A stretch of 64,000 nucleotides of DNA from Ulota crispa. Taxonomy: Eukaryota > Streptophyta > Bryopsida > Orthotrichales > Orthotrichaceae. The stretch spans positions 16,100,358 through 16,164,357 of the forward strand of contig OY987244.1 in assembly GCA_963920765.1 (NCBI GenBank). The letters run 5' to 3'. The translations under genes and the position numbers were made by a program. The first letter of the stretch is position 1. Every line of letters starts with the position of its first letter. Below the pieces are notes generated by a model, which saw nothing but the letters and a program-made list of their open reading frames with translations, did not search any database and was not told the origin of the DNA. Below, piece after piece: positions 34,201 to 46,800 of the stretch.

Positions 34201-35487
34201 CATGGAAGGATGCCCTTAACCAACCACCCCCCTCACATGGAAAGATGTCCTTAGTCCCTTGAGGCTTCTTCATACACACCACCACTGAGGGTGATTCACG
34301 CCGAGGGTGATGAAAACGTGAGGTATAAAACATAACCTGCGGGTTTTTATTAAGTTTGAAATATAACCCATGTGAGCATAAACGTACCCCTAGCGGTTGG
34401 GAACTCACTCGCAAAAGATCAAGTGGTGAGCGTAAAAGAAAAGACTAGCCTCCCAACTGTAATTTAATACCTTCAATTTTTCTTCCAACTTCTAAATAAA
34501 ATAAAAAACTATAATTCCATAAGAACAAATTATAACTCCCAAGAATTTTATTATACAATCCACCGACCCGCCATCTTATTCACCACATTGGAAATGGGTG
34601 TAGATTTGCATTGATTGATGTAAACCACGACACTTGGGTTTAAAAACTTAACCTCGACAATTTACTATCTCCCACCTTGTTATGAATGTACAATAAATGT
34701 GTTTACTTCCACTAAGCTAATGTAAATGGTACTACTACGGACAATCCAAATTGGTATATACAACCGTCAATAATATTAAATTGTCTTAATCAACGGCTAT
34801 CACTTTCAAAGATATAAAAAAACATGCAAATATCTTTAGTCATTATTCATTTGCAACTCAATCGCTAGCAAAATGTTGTAAGAAAACACAAACCACATAC
34901 AAGATACATACTTATTTTCATGCATACAATTTTGAAACAAAAAAAAAAAAACATATTCTACATGCATCGTTCAAATTACAATTCACAGCAAAAAGAGCTC
35001 ATAAAGCTTAAAACTATATAAAAATATAAATTCATCATAAAGATCGACTTTATTCCTTTTTTTCCCTTGCAAAATTAGATCTCACAATTTTTGTGCAATC
35101 ATTAATCTATTTTGACATTTCATGGTTTTTGAAACTCTAAATTCTGAAAGAAATAAAAGTATACCAATGTTTTAAATCATTCAAAATTATATTTGTATAG
35201 CCCCAAAATTTTACACTAAACTTCTCAGATCTATTACAAGGACTGGTTGAACAAAGTTCGGCCTAATGGAAAGCACAGAGTCCTGGATAGTAAGTCGTAG
35301 TCCTTTCTTTATAATTTTCTCACGGAATCAATAACTCACCAAATCTAAAACTAATTATATATTTGAAAAGCTTAGAAAAAGGAGCAAATTTTGTTAAAGT
35401 TTGACATAAATCTAGTAAAGCAAAATGTTAGAAAAAAATCATTTGAAAAAAAAAAACCAATTATGATTTAAATGTTTTTAAAATCAC
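34201..35487. other. Intergenic, no gene recognised
   Basis: AT-rich. A small direct repeat (CTCACATGGAA.GATG, near 34197 and 34231) follows the hairpin. No gene was seen. Confidence 0.45.
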
Positions 35488-35733
35488 TAACGTGTTATTT
35501 GTAAAATTGGGAAAAAGCTAACATTTTGGGACTTCTGAAGGTTTCAAGATGCCTCCTAAATTTGAGCTGAGTGTTTTTTTTGGGTATACATGTCCTCACT
35601 TGAGAGGAGGAATTTGCAAGGGAAAAATCTTAGTGGCTCAAACTGAATTTGATACCTCTGAATTTGGTTTAAGGTGACTTTTTTGGGTTAAAATGGTACC
35701 TCTATTTGTCCCAATTTAATAATAACGCGTTCA
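35488..35733. mobile_element. MITE related to 52031-52299
   Basis: The ends TGTTATTTGTAAAATTGGGA and the inverse of GTTATTATTAAATTGGGACA are inverted. The interior shares CATGTCCTCAC, AATCTTAGTGGCTCAAACTG and GGTTTAAGGT with the copy at 52031-52299. It is non-coding, and the target site is not clear. Confidence 0.6.
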
Positions 35734-37836
35734 CTGCAAGTTATTCAACAATTTACCACTAGTGTATTCTCAATCTATTCTCAATGTACAACAGGCTTGC
35801 TTGAGTTGAAACAATTTCAAATTCTAAAAGGCGGTTGAAAACCACAAAGATGTTGATGATGTTGATAAAAGTGTATATATATGGCATACTCATTTGTGCA
35901 AAATCACATTTGACATGGATTAAAAATATGAAATAAGAAAAACCTACTTTTCAAATTTTAACACATTTTTTCCACTTGAGTTTACTTTTCAAATATGTAA
36001 TTGCTTTTGAATTTGATGAAGGATTGAATGCATGAGAGGGGTTTTATAAAAGAGACTACGACTTAATGTCCAGGACTCTATAAATATTGTTTTTTATCAC
36101 AAATGTTCTATAAAATATTTACTCATTTGGCGTGCTAAATTTAACAACATCATTTGGCAACAAAACCCAAGTGCCCTTCGAGTCTGGTTACTAATAAATT
36201 ATCCAAGCATTGAATCTAGGCCAGTCCTTCCTTTGTGAAGCCCAAATATTTGTTCATTATGTTGCCAATTGTTTCTTTTGGTTTTTTCATTGTAGCATTA
36301 ACTTGTGAATGTTGGGTTTTTCGTCACTAACGATGATTACGTAAAGTTTCCAAGCGTAACAGTTGCAAAATGATTGACATCAAGTTTATCAAAAAAAGTT
36401 TCGTGCCTTGTTGACAAAGGGAGTGTTGATTGCAACTCCACAATGTTGTTCAACAAGGCAAAAGAAGATTCCCTTTACAAAATCCAAAAGGTATTTGTTG
36501 TATAAAAGTTAAATGCTAAAACCTAGTGAATGTATGTTTTAAGGAGAAATGAGAATGCACTCCTCAAGTTGAGTGCAAGTGTTTAAATGCATTCAAAGAA
36601 AAACATGTCATAAATAATTGTCACAAATTGTCACAACTAGGTTACAATAATTGTCTTACAATTGCACAAATAATTATATAACAACTACACAACTATTGCA
36701 CGATTAGATTGTAGTGTGAAAGCATTACATGCTTTTAGCCTTTTTTCTAACCTTTTCTTGGCCTTGAGGTATTGACAAGGTTTTGCAATTTCCATATTGC
36801 AACATCCTTCACATGATCTCTTGTTGAAAAGCATGCTTGCAAAATGTCTTCAAGGTTTTAACAACTTGAGTCATAGTTTAAAAAAAAATTTAAATCCTAT
36901 AGCTCACAATATTTTGAATTCACCTCAAATAGGACTTCTCATTGAAATAGTGTTCTTTTTTAGCAAATGAAAAGAAAATTTCATTACAAGTTAAAATATA
37001 ATTCATTCAACCATGGAGTGTCTCCATGAGAGTTGAACCCCGACCTACTCCTAGAGAGTGAGAGCAGCAGGAAGAAAGAAAAAAACGCCAACTAAAACCA
37101 AATACCCTAGTGTGACATGGGTTTTGTTTTTTATTAGTTCAAAAATGTAAAAAACAAATTTTCAGAAAATGTTAGGAAAGATAAAAAAATTTCTGAAAAT
37201 GACAAAAAGTTCAGTAATTGTCCTTTGGCAACACAAAATATTTTTAATAAATCCATTGTAGTACCATACCTTCAACCATTATCAATTCAATTAAAACCTG
37301 CTAAACTCACTCCACTTTCATTCATTGTAAACATTATAAGAAATTAACCATTTTTTTATTGTCCCTTTAAATTTGAAAGGACGCAATATTTTGTTCAAAT
37401 TGAATGTATGACAAAAAGTCTAATAATTATGTACTTACAAAAAAAATCTCTTCTGGTAAAAATAATAATAATTTCATCATTGGAAAAACAAAACCCATGT
37501 CACACTACAGTAATTGGCAATAAACCAAGAGGCACTAGTTTCCACTTTACATTCAATTCAAAGAGTGTTTGACACAAGCAAGTTGTTTTCTTTCTTTTCT
37601 CAATATATCTTCTCTATTTTAGTGAATAAGTGACCTTTTGTCTTCATGACACCCAAAGACACCTTGCTATAATTGCTTAATAATGTTATATAAAAATGCT
37701 ATGTTGCTCTTCATCTCAAAAGAATAATGTGGAGCTTGATGTGCCATTGTCCAAGACATGCCTTTAGTAAAAACACACATATATTAATCTTACTAGAATC
37801 AACTTTACAAAAGGAATGGTCCTCTCTATTTTGTTC
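35734..37836. other. Intergenic, no gene recognised
   Basis: About 2.1 kb, AT-rich, with no motif-bearing frame. Near 36600-36710 there is a run of related words (CAATAATTGTC, CACAAATAATTATA, CACAACTATTG) resembling the small foldback repeats at 16.8 and 17.7 kb. Confidence 0.45.
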
Positions 37837-37838
37837 TA

Positions 37839-38130
37839 CATGCATTAAATATTGTGTTTAGGTTGCCTAACCCTAGAAAGTTACCTTGTGATTCATTGCT
37901 TGGCCACTTGGAGATGCATGTAACTCTTTATATATTAAAATTTTACATGGTTTACAACTTGAATGCAACTAGTTTTTCTTGTGTGACCTTGTTGTTGTTG
38001 TCAAGCCCATTAAAAACTATTTATCACAATGATTTTTGATAAAAAGATATTGTAGAATCAAATAAGTATTTATATAGTGTAAATTATTGAGAAAATAGTG
38101 TGATTCTACCTAAATGCACTATTTAGTGTG
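37839..38130. mobile_element. TA-flanked MITE, GTGCATTTAGGTTGCC family, copy 2
   Basis: The left end CATGCATTAAATATTGTGTT (then TAGGTTGCC) and the right end TACCTAAATGCACTATTTAG are inverted. Interior words TTGCTTGGCCACTTG and GATGCATGT match copy 1 at 11250-11492. Non-coding. Confidence 0.6.
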
Positions 38131-38924
38131 TTGGCAACAAAACATGGCACTCTGCCACGCCCACGTACTTCACGGCATTTTTGCAATTAAATTGCGTATA
38201 GCAAGTCTAAATCCGTGACCATATATAGCATGGGGAGGCCTTCAAGGTACTTTTGCCCAATAAATTTTACAAGGAATGTGCCATTGAGAGCGTCTCAACC
38301 ATTGCTAGCTACACTTGTCGCTCTATGTTTACAATTGTTTTTTAAAAGGCCCTAAAAATTATTGTTCTCCATTGTTGCACTTCATAACCTCTTCAAACAT
38401 GTCCCAAAAATAGTCATTTGACTATTCATCAAAGGGAATATAGGATAAAATACACTAAACTTAAGATGAATAGTATTTTGAGAGTGATTGCTTGACATGC
38501 TAAGAGAATACTCAATCTAGCAACTATATTGACTATATAATGGCACTCTCACGGTGAATCCAAGTTTGAGAATTGCAACCTCCTCCAATGCACCCTGCAT
38601 GTGGGATGTGATTTTAAAGAGGACAACAAAATGTAGCCTACATTTGGTAGTTTTAGCTGCCTTCAAGAGTCCTTCAAATTGTTCTATATATTGTTTTCAA
38701 AGAAATGACAACTACTTTGCAAGTGAGAAATAGAGATATTGTTAGAAAGCTTGACCAAAACAAAATTTACATTCCTATCTACCAATGTGCAATGGATTGG
38801 AGGAGTTGATGTGTCGCACACTTTTCAAGGCCAAGCGCTAAAGCTTTCTAATTGCCATTGCCAAGCCTCAATGTAGGGTCTAGATTGAGGATGAGTGACA
38901 TGAGAGAAATTTGTCCAAGTATGC
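38131..38924. other. Intergenic, no gene recognised
   Basis: AT-rich with no supported feature. Confidence 0.4.
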
Positions 38925-39145
38925 TTAACCCATGAACGTCCTGAACGGCCTTTGCGGCCGTATGTATAGACGTATTTGAGTTGCTTCGAGAGATTTTCAA
39001 ACTTTTTTATGCACCCACCATCATACAACACTTTAATATGTATGATTGTAACACTTAATTTCCAACTAATTCAAACTTCTAAATATTGGTTAACAACCGT
39101 ATTTGGTATCGTAGCTCCAAAGCCCAAGGGCCCTTTAGGGGTTAA
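38925..39145. mobile_element. Probable short TTAA-ended MITE (221 bp)
   Basis: The left end is TTAACCCATGAACGTCC and the right end GGGCCCTTTAGGGGTTAA. The right end is typical of the family; the left end agrees only partly. The right TTAA overlaps the TA in front of the next element. Confidence 0.45.
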
Positions 39146-39472
39146 GGTAGGAGGTTCTAAAAGCGTCAAGGCTCTAAAATGGTGCACCTCCTCAAATACA
39201 CTATGTTTGTACATGTTGATTTTCATAACCCTTCAACAATGTAAAAACAATGCACATTTGAGGAGGTGCACCATTTTAAAACTGTATAACTTTTTCACTT
39301 TCAAAATTTCATAACTAATTTCACAAAACACCAAAAAATATGAAACAACTTGGATTAGAAGTCAATTCTTCTGGTCTTTCAAGGGAAATTTAGTGAGAAA
39401 TATTTCAAGAAGTTCCACCTCCCCAAAATTTAGTTTCAGCCCTTAGATGCTCTATTCATGAGTCTCCTACCT
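39145..39472. mobile_element. TA-type MITE with AGGTAGGAG ends, different interior
   Basis: It starts AGGTAGGAGGTTCTAAAAGC and ends in the inverse of AGGTAGGAGACTCATGAATA. The second half is shared with 11535-11758. GGTGCACCTCCTCAAAT at 39181 is inverted at 39249-39271. Non-coding. Confidence 0.6.
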
Positions 39473-40848
39473 TTGTGTCAGACGCTTAGGGCGTAACGGT
39501 GGAGATGCTCTGAAGACAAAACTTTCCAGCACACCCGCCATATTTTAATTAATTTCTGTGGAATAGCCTCACAATTTCCGGATGTAGCGAGCAGGAACAT
39601 TTCAAGCCCGCAGGGCGTTACGCGTATCCCGATCCTGCGGCAGTAACGATGCTTTTAAACTGTAGACGTCCACGTGCTTGCGCGATCTCTCGTTGGATGA
39701 AATCCAGGATTCATCGCGGCCGTAGAATGAAAAAGAAGCGGGGTTCACGCCCGTAAAGAGAGAGCTCCACATCTTTCCGCGCTTCCGGTGCCTGCGCTCA
39801 ACGAGAACAAGGAGCCGCTTCAATCGGTAGTGGTGCTGCGACAACGATTGCTGTGGATCGTCAGTCGTGCGAGGTCATTGCCCCCGGGCTTCGTTTCCGG
39901 TGGACAGAATGGCGTCGTGCGCTTCCGTCGAGTGTCTTTTGCCGTAATTTGGCTCCGTAACGAGCCTACGGAGGTCGGTTTTGGTGCACCGACGAGGACG
40001 GCCTTTGCATGCGCAATTCAGAACCAGAATTCCGTTGAAGCGATAGAATATAGTGTGGAATTGCCTATAATTTAGGTCGTGAGAAGTTTTATGCGGACGA
40101 CAGCATGCGGACATGGAGCGATTGCTCGTTGCCCGGGTGATGCTTAACTTAACTTAGGTTTGTGGAGAGATGCATCGGTACCTTATATTGTTTCTATACA
40201 TTGACTGTGTTGATCTCGGAGTGCGATTGTTGCTTCTGAAATTTTAGGTAGGTAGGTAGGTAGGATAGAATGAGAGAAAGTGCATGCGTCGCATTGTAAT
40301 CAGGTTTTTGGTTTGGTTTGAGGCGGATCGTTTTATTTAGATTATTGTTGCTGAGGAGGAAGAACCTGGAGTGTGGTCGTACAACAGTGGGATGCTTAGT
40401 GAGATCTTTGAGTATAAGCGAATTGTGAGCGACTTTTTGAGTTTTATTTCTTTAGCGTTCGTCGGATTCTTGATAGAACAGAGAGAGCTGAATGTGATAT
40501 CGGTCGGTTGTTTGTGATCGAGATAACACTGGCCGAAATTTCTTGAAATTGAGCGAGTTATTGTTGGAGCAACGAATTTTCTTACGGATGTTCCTTTGTA
40601 TTGGAGCGCTTTATTGGAGCTGATTAGATTAAAACGAGGAGAAAAATATTTTCAAGCTGGAACGGCGATATTAATGCACAGATGGCTTCGGGTTTCGTAA
40701 TGCGTACCTGCGGCTCTGTTTTTATAAATGGCACAAGTTTTCTTCTCATAGTGCATTTGTAGGCTGCGTGTAGCCGCGTGTCGTGTTTTTCGGTTGCGTT
40801 GTCTCTAGCCAGCCATTGCGTTGGCCTAGGTGAGACAGTAACCTGCCA
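39473..40848 (+). promoter_or_regulatory. GC-richer leader/promoter region of the ORP gene
   Basis: Composition rises sharply at about 39480 with many CpG dinucleotides. There is a (GTAG)n microsatellite at 40246-40264. Reading frames on both strands (for example 39602-39844 and 39788-40075) are short, overlapping and without motifs, so I treat the region as promoter plus 5' UTR, perhaps with UTR introns. A short independent gene here cannot be excluded. Confidence 0.45.
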
Positions 40849-43800
40849 ATGGATGCGATGGCTCCTCATCAGCAACGTCGGCGTCGTCGCCCGTCAGTTT
40901 CGAAGGAGTTGGCGCATGGTAACAGGTGAGATTAGGAATATTTTCTCTATCGCATTTATTTTATTGCATTCATGTCAAATACATCTGCTTTCTCGATGAA
41001 TTGAGGCAACGTTATAATAGATGCATGTTGATGCACTTTAGACCTACCAAAGGAGCTTGGTTTCCGCTGCTGATGAACTGAGCTCTCTTTGTAAATCCTT
41101 TCCAAATTTGAATCATTTTGATGATTATTGTTACTATTTGCGCTTTGGTATGATCACACCACGAACGCTCTTGCGCAAATTGAATGGCATTCGAATTGCC
41201 TGATTTTTTCCTTCCTGGGATAAGAGTTTTGAGGCTATGCATCGGCCTGGTCCACGTTCGTAATAGGTGTTTGAAGTGAAAACTTTTGCAATCGTTCCTA
41301 CATAATCTTTCGACACTGCCAGTATAAGTTTGAGATGTATCCTATTGTCCCTTTAAGCTTTAACCTGGCGAATAAACGGGTCTGTCCATGATAAATAATC
41401 CTAGAATGTGCACAATCATCTCCTGTTTTTATTCGTAATGTTTGTAGTGCAGTTAGTTGACTCTGTCTCTTACCATTTTGCAGACTATTTCTGTTGAACC
41501 TAAAATGGTCAAATTCATTAAATTGGCCTTTTTCTGAGCGCCAAAGTTATGACATACCAGCGTGCTAGCTCCAAAACTAGGGCATGTATAGATTTAAGGT
41601 TCTAGAAAGGTGTCTGGAAAGGTGCCGATGTCTTGAACTTTCGCCATTTTAACTAATACGACAATTCTATCGTTTGATACTTATTAGGCGTTTTTCTTCC
41701 ATGGTTTTGTAATTGAAATTTGAGTGTGGTTTCCTTTGGTTCTTACGTTCTTCGAGATATGCAAGAAATCAAATTCTCATTGTGAAAGAGATGCTTTTTA
41801 TACCAACCCGATTTTTCATAATTGGCTTTGATAACTTTTGTTGTTGCGTTCAGAAAATTGTACGACCCTCGAAGATGGCATAAGCGGACAAATAGCGGGT
41901 CAGATGTAGGTGGTCAGCCTCCTGCAGGATGGGTTCTTATTTGGGCTGGAAGGTTTAAGCGTTGGCGACGACGCTGGTTTGTTGCGAATCCGCCTGGACT
42001 GCTTCTCCACTACAAGAATTCAGATCAAATTGGTCGCCATGGCATCATAAATCTTCTTGTACGTGTGGATCTTCCGCTGGCATTGCTATATCAAAAGTGA
42101 ATTTCATGCCTCAGAATTGCTTCATCTTTACTGGCAGTTAAGATTTAAGTATGTATGTGAAGTTGAAATGCATCATGTATATCAACTAATTTGATCTGCT
42201 ATGTATTTGACACGAGCAGGGTGCCACAGTAGCTCCTGCCCCTGGCAAGGAGCGGCAGTTCAAGATCATGAAAGGCTCTAATGTATACTATCTACGTACA
42301 ACCAGTCGTGAGTATCGGCAGCCTTGGTTGGATGCGATTCATGAATCTATACGGGTGTATCAAAATTCTTTTGAGAGGGCGCAAGGTGGAGCTGACTATG
42401 GATCGGCGCTACTACCTCAGTCTTCTGTACCTTCGGTAGAGTCAATGACTGACCTAGGATTTAGGGATCGGTGGAGAGGTGCATGATGTATACAGGGCAC
42501 ATGTATTAATCATGCTCCCTATTTTCTGTTTCTAGCCTAGCACGATCATGCACCGCGATACCTTGTGGTTATTCGATTCAGCGGATGACGAATCACTTAT
42601 TTGCATCATCACGTTTAGACGAAATAGCTTTGTTGCTCGGTTTTTTATAAGCCTCTTCATACTTGTAGCAGCTCACTTGTTTGTCATCTTTTTTTCATAA
42701 AATCTAACTTTCTATCTTTTTTGGCAGCATGAGAGGGAAGATTGGGACGCTCAAGAAAGGCAGCTTAAAATACGAGTTAGAGAACGTTTGAAGGACCTGG
42801 AGCCCACACAGAAGGGTACTAAATGGTTTCTCAAAACCCTTCTCTTTCTGATATATAATCGTCAATTCATGTGTCTTTTCTAAAGTTCTAGATGCAGTGT
42901 GTAGGTTATTGAACGTAATGTCGTGGTGCTACTTGCGAGGGTTCGACAAATCCGTAAGGCTTATACTTTGTCAAATGTCATCTGAAGGTGTTATGCAAGG
43001 ACCTGCTTCTAAAGTTAAATATCTATGATTACATATTCTGTGTAAGTATTGATTCCCCGTGCTTCTGTTTGTGCAGCTTTCCTGGATCAATTGCAAACTC
43101 TACAACAATCATTATCATCTATCTCAGGTGTTCTTGGATTTGCTGATCACTCGGAGGTGCCCCCAAAACCGACGACAAACGGGACTCCTTCTTTGCCGAC
43201 GTTGCCAGAGACTACCTGGAGGTCAAATGGGTTATTCATGACGGAGGAAGCATTGTTTGACTCAGATATCGTTCAGCAGCCGAATGTTACTCCAGTAGCA
43301 GGAGATGATAGATTATCCTCTCCAGAAATGGCATCAAATATTTCTCAGAATCATTCTGGAGCTACCTCACCTCAAATGTTGCAATTACAGGAAAATGACC
43401 CTCACAGCAGAAGTGGTTCGCGCTCTCTTTTTAAGTGGAAGAGTGACTCAGAGGCCACGCTGCCTAAAGAGTTTACTAAAGATGTATCAAGTATCAGGTA
43501 ATTATCTGTGATTCATATATATTTAGCTTGAGTCATTTCCGCGTTTCTACTTTAAATATTTGTAGAAAACTTTTGTGCAGCGATTTGCATATGGAACAGC
43601 AGATTTAGAAGTATCCAGGCAGTGTACATTATAGTTGTTTGTAAAGCTTACATATGTTTGTGAAGAAAATAGTCGTACCATATTGAAATGAGGCTTGGTG
43701 GAATGTATTTCTTCCCTTTATTTCAATGTTTAAAATTTTCTTCAAATTGGTTATTCTATAATGCGTTATAGGCAATGTCAATGCTCAACTTTCTCTTTCA

Positions 43801-46800
43801 GTACTGTCTGAAAGCTTGATAATTTTTTTGGGTCTACCAGTAAGCATTATTTGTTTGAGCAGGTCCCAAAAGTCGGTGCCCGCTTTCAACCTCCAATCTG
43901 ATAAAAAAATTCGAAGGGACAGACGGAGAAGTTTATCTTTGTCACTGGATGAGCGGCCTGAGGATGATCTTGACTCTTTTCCTCAGGACATGAGCTGCAT
44001 TGGAGCTGAGTGTTTCCCAGGAAGAAAGCGTACTGTTCATGGAAATGCATCAGATACTGAACTAGGATTTAAGAAGCAGACGCTTAGGTTTAGTGGTCCT
44101 TTGCCACGGAAGAGAAATGGAGATTCCGTTTACGCTTTTACTCCAACTTCCAGCCAGGAACTCGATCCGAGTTTAATGAAGAAGTTGGAGCGAGACCTCT
44201 TCATACAAAGTAAAGAATCAGATGGGTCATCACATGGATCAGCTTCTAGAACTGGTGGGGCCTCAAGCCATGGAAGCAAGGAAATCAGGTTTGGGACGGG
44301 GCAGTTCAAAGTGATCGACAAGGAAGGATTTGCAGTTCCTGGGAGGAATGGTCTATTCAGTCAAGGGCCTCTACACGCCGCTTGGAATAACATGCTGGAT
44401 TCGTACAATGAGGTCAAAATTTGCCTCTCTTTTCTATCTAATTTTCCGTGAAATATGTGATCAACACTACTTTTAATTCAAACTGAATGAATTTTGTGCG
44501 ACTTAGTGATTTTTAGTTTTTAAGTAAAATGAGTTCTACCAACATGTGTTTGGTGAGAATCAGAGTTATCAACAAGTCTTTTATTAATTTATTAATTGCA
44601 CAATAAATGCACTGTTCAGTTTTTCAGTTTTATCCAACAAGCGTGTTGTGCCCGCTCTGGACAGTTATTAGCCTTCTTGTATTGCTCTTTGAACCAACAG
44701 TAAAATCTTCTGACCATGCACCGTATTTGGTATCTACTGTCTGAAGCGCATCCCAGTCTATTTGTTTTTGATATACCCCAGGAACTGCTTTGGCATCTGT
44801 ATTTATCTTAATGCTTGGTGTTTTTTACCGCTTTTTGATTTTCATGACGGAAGGTCGGAAACACGTGCATATGTATTATTGATGTTTTTTTGCGGAATGA
44901 TGTATTCGTGAATGGCTTAGTGACACCTGATATTGATCCTTTTTTGTGGTTTAGGCCTTGAAAGAAGAGATATATCGAGTGCTCGAACTTGAAGCAGAGA
45001 ATGCCGTCTTACAACAAGCAATGAGATCCTTGCCCCAACTTCATCATGATCGAGCTTCTCTGTTGAATTTGAGGGAAAGACAGAAGGTTCGTACGGACAT
45101 TGCAGGGTGTTTTCTGAATTATGTTAGGTGCTCCAAGATGTCAAGTTTCTTCTTGAATTTTGGGGTCTTGTCATTGTGATAAAATGCAGTTCATAATTCA
45201 CAGACGCGAACACATCATCAATAACCAGAATATCTTAAATGTTTGTGATTTTCTCCGATAGTGATGAGCTTGTTAAAAAGTCCTAGATATATTTTTGCGA
45301 CTGGAGAAACTGCTCATGTTTTCCTGTAGAATTGCGTGGAAACACACTCCTGTACTCCGATGCTCATCGTTTTTGGTGCACTGCAGAAACAGTGTGATTG
45401 TGGTCGCAAAAACATTTCTGAAGAAGAAACTGAGGAAGATGGAGACGATACTGAAGAGGACATTGCAATAGTGCATCCCGATGTCGGTAATGAGGTATGA
45501 AGAGGACCAAATGTGCTACATTATTTTACCTCGTAGGTTTGTTAGGTTTCAACCTTGAAGTGTTCGTAATGCATAATGGTTAGGAACATCCGCACTTCCA
45601 TATTTCATAAGAATGTCGTAAATATTCACTATTAGTTTACGTTAGCATACATTTTTAAATTTCCAAGAATCATCGTAACCCATTTGAACTTCGAAACTCT
45701 GTATGATTGGTTAAACGGGTTAGTTTCGTTATATATAGAAAATATTCATACAGAAACTGATGTAATTAGGTGATCCACTAAAAATTCCCGTTGGACATTC
45801 TTAATCGTGCTCGTTTCATTCTACTGTGGAAACCATAACTTGGAAGTAAGTGAAGAATACACCGAGATTTTGCTAAATTTGGGCATGTATTGTTTGTGGT
45901 AGGAGTACTTTGAGGCATTGGAGGTCTTGAATCATCATGAGTTTGCGGCTCGGTCAACTTCGCCTGATGAACAAGGGATTCTAGCTGAAACGGCTGACGG
46001 TAATCAAGAACCTCCCGAGGAGGCTGAAACAGGGGATGCCGATTTCCTATCTGAACCTGAAGGTGAAGAGACTGATCAGCCGAGAACAAGGTGAGTTGCT
46101 TGTTTGCATTCTACTTCCCAAGCGCCCATCTGGATATGCTCAAGTATTGTTTTAGCCTCTACAAATGTATCCTACTCACTGTTGTCCTTATGATTGCTTA
46201 CAGATTACCAGCTCCTAGACCACTTTCACGAGGGTTTACTGTGTGGACAGTACTGAAGAATGCAGTGGGCAGGGACCTTAATCAGATCACTATGCCTGCT
46301 ACCATCAATGAGCCCCTCTCAGTGCTTCAAAAGTGCGCAGAGGAACTCCAATATCGGTAAATAGTTACATACCGAATTCCATTGTTTCATGTTAAATCTT
46401 ATCCACGATGGCATCTTTAATCAACCTATCAGGTTTTGTTGTAATTTCACTCGATGAGTACGCAGTGTTCAAAATGGTATATTTTGCGTAGGTTTTATCG
46501 CCATATTTACAAATAAAAGGTTCGGATTTTTGGTTTTCCTTACCGTTTAATTTAGTGACGGTACGACACCTTCTTTTTGATCTTATATCTGCAGGCATTT
46601 ATTGGAGCTGGCGGTTCAGAAGACGGACTCTTTGGAGCGGCTGCTTTTGGCCTCTGCATTCACATGTGCAAGCTACTATGGGAGCATTCATCGTGATGCT
46701 AAACCATTTAATCCGTTGTTAGGGGAAACTTTTGAGTACCAAGAAAATCAATGCTGGTTTCTGGCTGAGCAGGTGCGATTTTGTTTTGGTTATTCTGGCT

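Noticed and set aside
39602-40114. Possible small gene before the ORP (frames on both strands)
   Set aside because: No motif, no convincing start or splice structure. Composition and position fit a promoter/5' UTR. Not fully excluded.
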